From assembly GCA_963835885.1 (NCBI GenBank), contig CAWIHF010000015.1, positions 1 to 64,000 on the forward strand: a stretch of DNA of 64,000 nt, in the 5' to 3' direction. A program made the translations under genes and the position numbers. The notes below the pieces were generated by a model. It was given only the letters and a program-made list of their open reading frames with translations. It was not told the DNA's origin and ran no database searches. The number at the start of each line of letters is the position of its first letter. Position 1 is the stretch's first letter. This document shows, piece after piece, positions 59,971 to 64,000 of the stretch. Source of the stretch: Roseiarcus sp963835885 (GTDB taxonomy: Bacteria > Pseudomonadota > Alphaproteobacteria > Rhizobiales > Beijerinckiaceae).

Positions 59971-60975
59971 TCAGCTCGAGTAAGGAGCCGGGCGTTCGCG
60001 CAACTCGATCGGCTCGCGCCGCCCGCTTTCGATGGCTTTGACCCCGAGCGTCGAGACCACGGTGGCGACATAGCCGTCCCACGAACTCGGACCGGCCGCC
60101 CCGCCCTTCGCCGCCGCAGCGATCCATGCCCGGAATTCTGCGTCGAATGCGGCGCCGAACCGTTCGCGCCAGTCGACCGGTACGCGGCCGCTGAAAACGC
60201 CATTGGTCTTCACCAAAATGTCGTTGCGCTCCGCCAGGGTCACGACGCCGGTCTCGCCGATCACCTCGCCTCGAATGTCGTAACCGTAGGCGATATTGAC
60301 CGAAGTCTCGATCGCGACCAGCGCGCCCGAACGCATGTCAATCAGAGTGAACAAGGGATCAGAAAGCTCGCCGGCGCGGCTGTTCTTGCATGGGGCTCTG
60401 ACCGAAATCGTCGCGGGTTCGTCGTCGAGCAGAAAGCGGCAGTCGATATCATGCACCGCCGTATCGGTCAGCGCCATATCCTTGCTGTAGTGACTTGGCA
60501 CGGATGGATTACGGTGGCCGCTTTGGAAGATGAGCGGCGCGCCGATCGCGCCCGAAACGATGGTCTGCTTCATCGCGCGGTACTGCGCGTCGAAGCGGCG
60601 CATGAAACCGACCTGCACCAGCCGACGCCCGAACGCGACTTCCGCATCGATGATCGCCGAGCAGTCCCTTTCCGTGCTGGCGAGCGGCTTTTCGCAGAAG
60701 ATAGGTTTGCCCGCTTTGATTGCGGCGAGCACATAGGCCGCATGCGTCGGCCCCCACGACGTCACGACGACCGCAGAAACCTCCTTGGCCTCGATCAGCT
60801 CTTCGCCGGTCGGATAGACTGTTGCGCCCGGAAGGCGCGCGGCGGCGCCCTTGGCCTGCGCCGCATTCACGTCGCTGACCGCAACCACATCGGCGCCGGC
60901 CAGCATGGTCGTCAGCCGGCGAACGTGGTCCTGGCCGATCATCCCAATGCCGATGACGCCGACATTCAAGCTCAT
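59971..60975 (-). CDS. Gfo/Idh/MocA-family dehydrogenase (inositol dehydrogenase-like)
   Basis: 334 residues. NAD(P) Rossmann start MSLNVGVIGIGMIGQDHVRR, then EEL-EVSAVVVTSWGPTHA and the family motif KPIFCEKPLAST (Lys of EKP), and FMRRFDAQYRAMKQTI. Substrate-binding part TDTAVHDIDCRFLLDDEP with the conserved His, and a C-terminal beta-sheet domain. Closest kind: myo-inositol 2-dehydrogenase (IolG). The substrate is not certain, since no other iol gene is near. Intact. Confidence 0.88.
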   Translation of the reverse strand: MSLNVGVIGIGMIGQDHVRRLTTMLAGADVVAVSDVNAAQAKGAAARLPGATVYPTGEELIEAKEVSAVVVTSWGPTHAAYVLAAIKAGKPIFCEKPLASTERDCSAIIDAEVAFGRRLVQVGFMRRFDAQYRAMKQTIVSGAIGAPLIFQSGHRNPSVPSHYSKDMALTDTAVHDIDCRFLLDDEPATISVRAPCKNSRAGELSDPLFTLIDMRSGALVAIETSVNIAYGYDIRGEVIGETGVVTLAERNDILVKTNGVFSGRVPVDWRERFGAAFDAEFRAWIAAAAKGGAAGPSSWDGYVATVVSTLGVKAIESGRREPIELRERPAPYSS

Positions 60976-61223
60976 GCGCTTGTCCCTTCTTCATCCCCAC
61001 GAAGGCGAGAGATTCAGGCGTCGCCCTGCCGTGCGCGGCGCCGAAGGGAGGACATACCTCGGAAGGTCGGCCACGGTCCACGCCTCCGGGGTCATCATTG
61101 CGAAACGCGTTATCGCCGCCCCGTCTGGCGATTCGACGCCGGGGGCTTCGCGCTTTCAAATCTGTGGTCGCCTCGCCCCTCGCGACGCCTTGAACTTCGC
61201 GGGGCCTTTGCTTCGGGCGGATC

Positions 61224-64000
61224 TCAGCCGCTGTTCCTCAGCCCCGCCGACACCCCGTTGATCGTCAGCTGGATCCCCTGCAAGACCTTCTCGCTGGTCG
61301 CGCGCGTACGGTGGAGCTTCAGTAGCTCGACCTGCACGTGATTCAGCGGGTCGAGATAGGGGAAGCGGTTGCGGATCGAGCGGTCGAGCAGCGGGTTGCT
61401 CGCGAGGAGCCGCGACTGCTCCATGATCGCGTTCAGCGCCTCGACCGAGTCGCGCCATTCGAGCGAGATGCGGGCGAAGATCTTTTCTCGCAGGGACACG
61501 TCGTCGACGAGGCGCGCGTAGCGCGAGGCGATCGCCAGGCTCGACTTCGACAGCACCATGTCCATGTTGGAGAGGAGCGTGCGGAAGAACGGCCAGCGCA
61601 TATACATCTGCCGGAGCTTGTCGAGCCCGTCCTGCGGATGCGCCGCCACGAAGGCCTTGACCGCCGAGCCGAAGCCGAACCAGCCGGGCAGCATGAGCCG
61701 GCACTGCGCCCAGGAGAACACCCAGGGGATGGCGCGCAGATCGCCGATCGCCGTCGTCTTCTTGCGCGATGCCGGGCGCGAGCCGATGTTGAGGCTGGCG
61801 ATCTCGGTGATGACGGTCGAGGCCCAGAAATAGCGCTCGAACCCCTCGGTCTCGTAGACGAGGCCGCGATAGGCGGCGTAGGCGCTTTTCGACAATTCCT
61901 CCATCGCTTCCAGAAACGTGTGGTCGGGAGCGGGGCTCTCGTCCTGCAACAGCGTCGCCTCGAGCGTCGCCGAGACCAAGGTCTCGAGATTGCGCCGGCC
62001 GACGTCGGGGTTGGAATATTTGCTCGAGATGATTTCGCCCTGCTCGGTGATGCGGATCTGCCCCTGCACCGCCCCGCCGGGCTGGGCGAGGATCGCGTCG
62101 TAGCTCGGGCCGCCGCCGCGCCCGACCGATCCGCCGCGGCCATGGAAGAGCCTTATCCGTACGCCGTGCCGGCGGAACACCTCGACAAGGCCGATCTCCG
62201 CCTTGTACAGCTCCCAGCCCGAGGTGACGAAGCCGCCGTCCTTGTTCGAGTCGGAATAGCCGAGCATCACCTCCTGCTCGCCCCCGAGCGAATCGACGAG
62301 TTTCCGGTATTCGGGGATGGCGAGCAGCGCGTCCATCACGCCGACGCAGGCGCGCAGGTCGCTGATCGTCTCGAACAGCGGCACGACATAGAGCGCGGCC
62401 GAGCCGTCCGCCCCGACCAGGCCGACCTCCTTGAGAAGGAGCGCGAGCTCGAGCATGTCGGAGACGCTGTCGGTCTTGGAGATGATCGAGGTGCGGATCG
62501 CGCCGGGGCCGTAGGTCTTGCGGATGGCGGCGGCGGCGCGGAAGACTTCGAGTTCGCCGGCCGTCTCCTCGCTATAGACGATGAAGGGCGAGACGAGCGG
62601 CCGGGGCGAACAGAGCTCGCGCCGCAAGAGCTCGATCCGCTCGGCCTCGCTCATCGCGCGATAGTCGAGGCCGGGCGAGGCCGCCGCCAGAATTTCCGCC
62701 ACCGTGCGCTCGTGCACGTCGGAATTCTGCCTGAGGTCGATCGGGGCGAGATGGAAGCCGAACAGGTCGACGGCGCGCATCAGGGCGCGCAACCGGCCGC
62801 GCGCGATGATCGCCCCGCCGTTCGCCCTCAGCGACGCGTCGATCACGTCGAGATCGGCGGCGAATTCGTCGACGCTTCGATAGGCCGGCGCGTCGGCGAT
62901 CGGCTGCCGCAGCGCCACCACATGGTCGAGCTCGCGCGCCGTCTTGGCGAGGCGCGAATACATGCCGGTGATCGCTCGTCGGTAGGGCTCGTCGCTCCGG
63001 GTCAGCGATGGATCGGCGGCACGGTCGGCGAGCGCGTTCAAGTCCGCACTGACTCGAACAATCGAGGACGCGAGCGACAGCACGCCGCCAAGCTCGTGCA
63101 ACTGGTCGAGATAATAGGCGAGCGCGCGGGCGCTCTGCTGCCGCACCGCTTCGTTGAGGACATTGGCGGTGACGAACGGGTTGCCGTCGCGGTCGCCGCC
63201 GATCCACGAGCCGATCCTCAGGAACGAGGGGATCGGCTTGCCGCGGCGCCTTGCGTCGAGAGCGTCGAGAGCGTCCTCGATCGCGCCGTAAAGTCGGGGC
63301 AGCTGCTTGAAGAAGGTGTAATCGTAATAGGAGAGGCCGTTGGCGACCTCGTCGATCACCTTGAGCCGCGTCTGGCGCAGCATGTTGGTGCGCCAGAGAA
63401 TGACGACTGCGCGCCTCAGCTGCTCTTCGTTCAGCGCCAGCTCGGCCGCGTCGCCCTGGGCGCGGTCGCGCTCGTCCAGAAGTTCGGCGATCTCGAGTTC
63501 GCGGGTGAGGGTGCTCTTGCGCCGGACTTCGGTCGGATGGGCGGTGAGCACCGGGCTCACCAGCGCGCTGTCGAAGAAGGCGCTGAGCCGCTCGGGCTCG
63601 ACGCCCATCTCGCGCGTGCGGTGGAAGGCGAAGGCGAGCGAGCCGGGGCGGGGCGCCGAGCCGGCGATCGCATGCGCCCGGTTGCGGCGGATGTGGTGCT
63701 GGTCCTCGGCGATATTGGCAAGATGCGAGAAATAGCTGAACGCCCTCACGATCGCGAGCGTCTGGTCGGCGTTGAGGCTGTCGAGGATCGCCTCGAGCTC
63801 GCGCCGCGCGCCCGCCTCGTTATGGCGGTGGAAGCGGATCGAGGCCTGGCGGATCTGCTCGACGAGGGAATAGATCTCCTCGCCTTCCTGCTCGCGCACC
63901 GTGTCGCCGAGGATGCGGCCGAGCAGACGGATGTCGTCGCGCAGCGTACGGTCCTTGTCGGCGTCGTCGTCTTCGAGAGGGAGCTGCTGGGCGAAGGCCA
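61224..64000 (-). CDS. ppc: Phosphoenolpyruvate carboxylase, N-terminus off the window
   Basis: At least 925 codons are present; the frame stays open to base 64000, so perhaps 15-20 N-terminal residues are missing. It makes oxaloacetate from PEP and bicarbonate. Catalytic His in LTAHPTEVRRKSTL, LRIGSWIGGDRDGNPFVTAN, YSDSNKDGGFVTSGWELYKA, FHGRGGSVGRGGGPSYDAIL (Arg/Gly loop), RAIPWVFSWAQCRLMLPGWF and the C-terminal GVSAGLRNSG. Allosteric Asp/malate inhibition is usual for the family. Anaplerotic; in methylotrophs with the serine cycle it fixes CO2. Confidence 0.95.
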   Translation of the reverse strand, partial: AFAQQLPLEDDDADKDRTLRDDIRLLGRILGDTVREQEGEEIYSLVEQIRQASIRFHRHNEAGARRELEAILDSLNADQTLAIVRAFSYFSHLANIAEDQHHIRRNRAHAIAGSAPRPGSLAFAFHRTREMGVEPERLSAFFDSALVSPVLTAHPTEVRRKSTLTRELEIAELLDERDRAQGDAAELALNEEQLRRAVVILWRTNMLRQTRLKVIDEVANGLSYYDYTFFKQLPRLYGAIEDALDALDARRRGKPIPSFLRIGSWIGGDRDGNPFVTANVLNEAVRQQSARALAYYLDQLHELGGVLSLASSIVRVSADLNALADRAADPSLTRSDEPYRRAITGMYSRLAKTARELDHVVALRQPIADAPAYRSVDEFAADLDVIDASLRANGGAIIARGRLRALMRAVDLFGFHLAPIDLRQNSDVHERTVAEILAAASPGLDYRAMSEAERIELLRRELCSPRPLVSPFIVYSEETAGELEVFRAAAAIRKTYGPGAIRTSIISKTDSVSDMLELALLLKEVGLVGADGSAALYVVPLFETISDLRACVGVMDALLAIPEYRKLVDSLGGEQEVMLGYSDSNKDGGFVTSGWELYKAEIGLVEVFRRHGVRIRLFHGRGGSVGRGGGPSYDAILAQPGGAVQGQIRITEQGEIISSKYSNPDVGRRNLETLVSATLEATLLQDESPAPDHTFLEAMEELSKSAYAAYRGLVYETEGFERYFWASTVITEIASLNIGSRPASRKKTTAIGDLRAIPWVFSWAQCRLMLPGWFGFGSAVKAFVAAHPQDGLDKLRQMYMRWPFFRTLLSNMDMVLSKSSLAIASRYARLVDDVSLREKIFARISLEWRDSVEALNAIMEQSRLLASNPLLDRSIRNRFPYLDPLNHVQVELLKLHRTRATSEKVLQGIQLTINGVSAGLRNSG

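Noticed and set aside
1..64000. CRISPR arrays, prophage modules or an origin of replication with DnaA boxes
   Set aside because: No regularly spaced direct repeats with spacers, no phage structural genes and no dnaA/DnaA-box cluster seen by eye.

Overview
The window looks like chromosomal DNA of a GC-rich alphaproteobacterium of the order Rhizobiales/Hyphomicrobiales. The supporting signs are the order tesB-glnK-amtB-ftsK, the rpoN-hpf-ptsN cluster, purS-purQ, a helicase/S4-domain pair, DUF1236 periplasmic proteins and strong GC bias at third codon positions. A Beijerinckiaceae/Methylocystaceae-like host is plausible (PQQ dehydrogenase with dedicated cytochrome c, phosphoenolpyruvate carboxylase), but this is inference. 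No prophage, CRISPR array or rRNA operon is visible.

Layout. 1-3.2 kb: 3' part of a tRNA-Asn, a small secreted protein, a candidate small RNA, an amber-interrupted DUF4337 gene and acyl-CoA thioesterase II. 3.2-8 kb: a sigma54-type promoter driving glnK-amtB, a good terminator, then ftsK. 8-9.3 kb: a gene-poor stretch with phased A-tracts, tandem repeats and a possible three-way-junction RNA. 9.3-16.7 kb: frameshifted histidine kinase, rplS, CDGSH protein, flavin monooxygenase, priA, a CAGGGAA-type repeat and rnhB. 16.7-19.4 kb: a type B carboxylesterase flanked by an intact cytochrome c gene and a decayed copy of it. 19.7-22.9 kb: a vapBC toxin-antitoxin locus whose toxin is split by an IS element that is itself split by an IS630-family element. 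23.2-26.6 kb: a two-gene cassette of a SNF2/RapA-like ATPase and a coiled-coil/cysteine-cluster protein. 27-33.5 kb: amine oxidase, secreted phytochelatin-synthase-like protein, DUF899 protein, cytochrome bd oxidase (cydAB) and a DUF1236 protein. 33.7-37.3 kb: a divergent PQQ dehydrogenase, a two-domain cytochrome c and a cysteine-free cupredoxin-like protein, probably one operon. 37.4-46.7 kb: UbiH-like hydroxylase, trans-sulfuration enzyme, small secreted proteins, murJ, a TetR regulator with two operators, GST and an LLM-class oxidoreductase. 47.3-53.6 kb: a new 51-codon ORF, ahcY, rpoN-hpf-ptsN, purS-purQ and a HisE-like protein. 53.6-64 kb: SDR, dienelactone hydrolase, SMP-30 protein, Suv3-like helicase plus S4 protein, alpha/beta hydrolase, Gfo/Idh/MocA dehydrogenase and most of ppc (running off the right edge).

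Nitrogen control is a theme: rpoN, ptsN, a sigma54 promoter and glnK-amtB all lie in the window. Respiration is a second: a PQQ dehydrogenase with cytochrome, cydAB and a UbiH-like enzyme.

About a dozen genes carry single-base frameshifts, including essential single-copy ones (rplS, priA, murJ, purQ). Together they point to consensus indel errors in a draft assembly rather than true gene loss, so frameshifts here should be read with caution. Two in-frame amber codons, the nested IS insertion and the decayed cytochrome copy are not explained that way.
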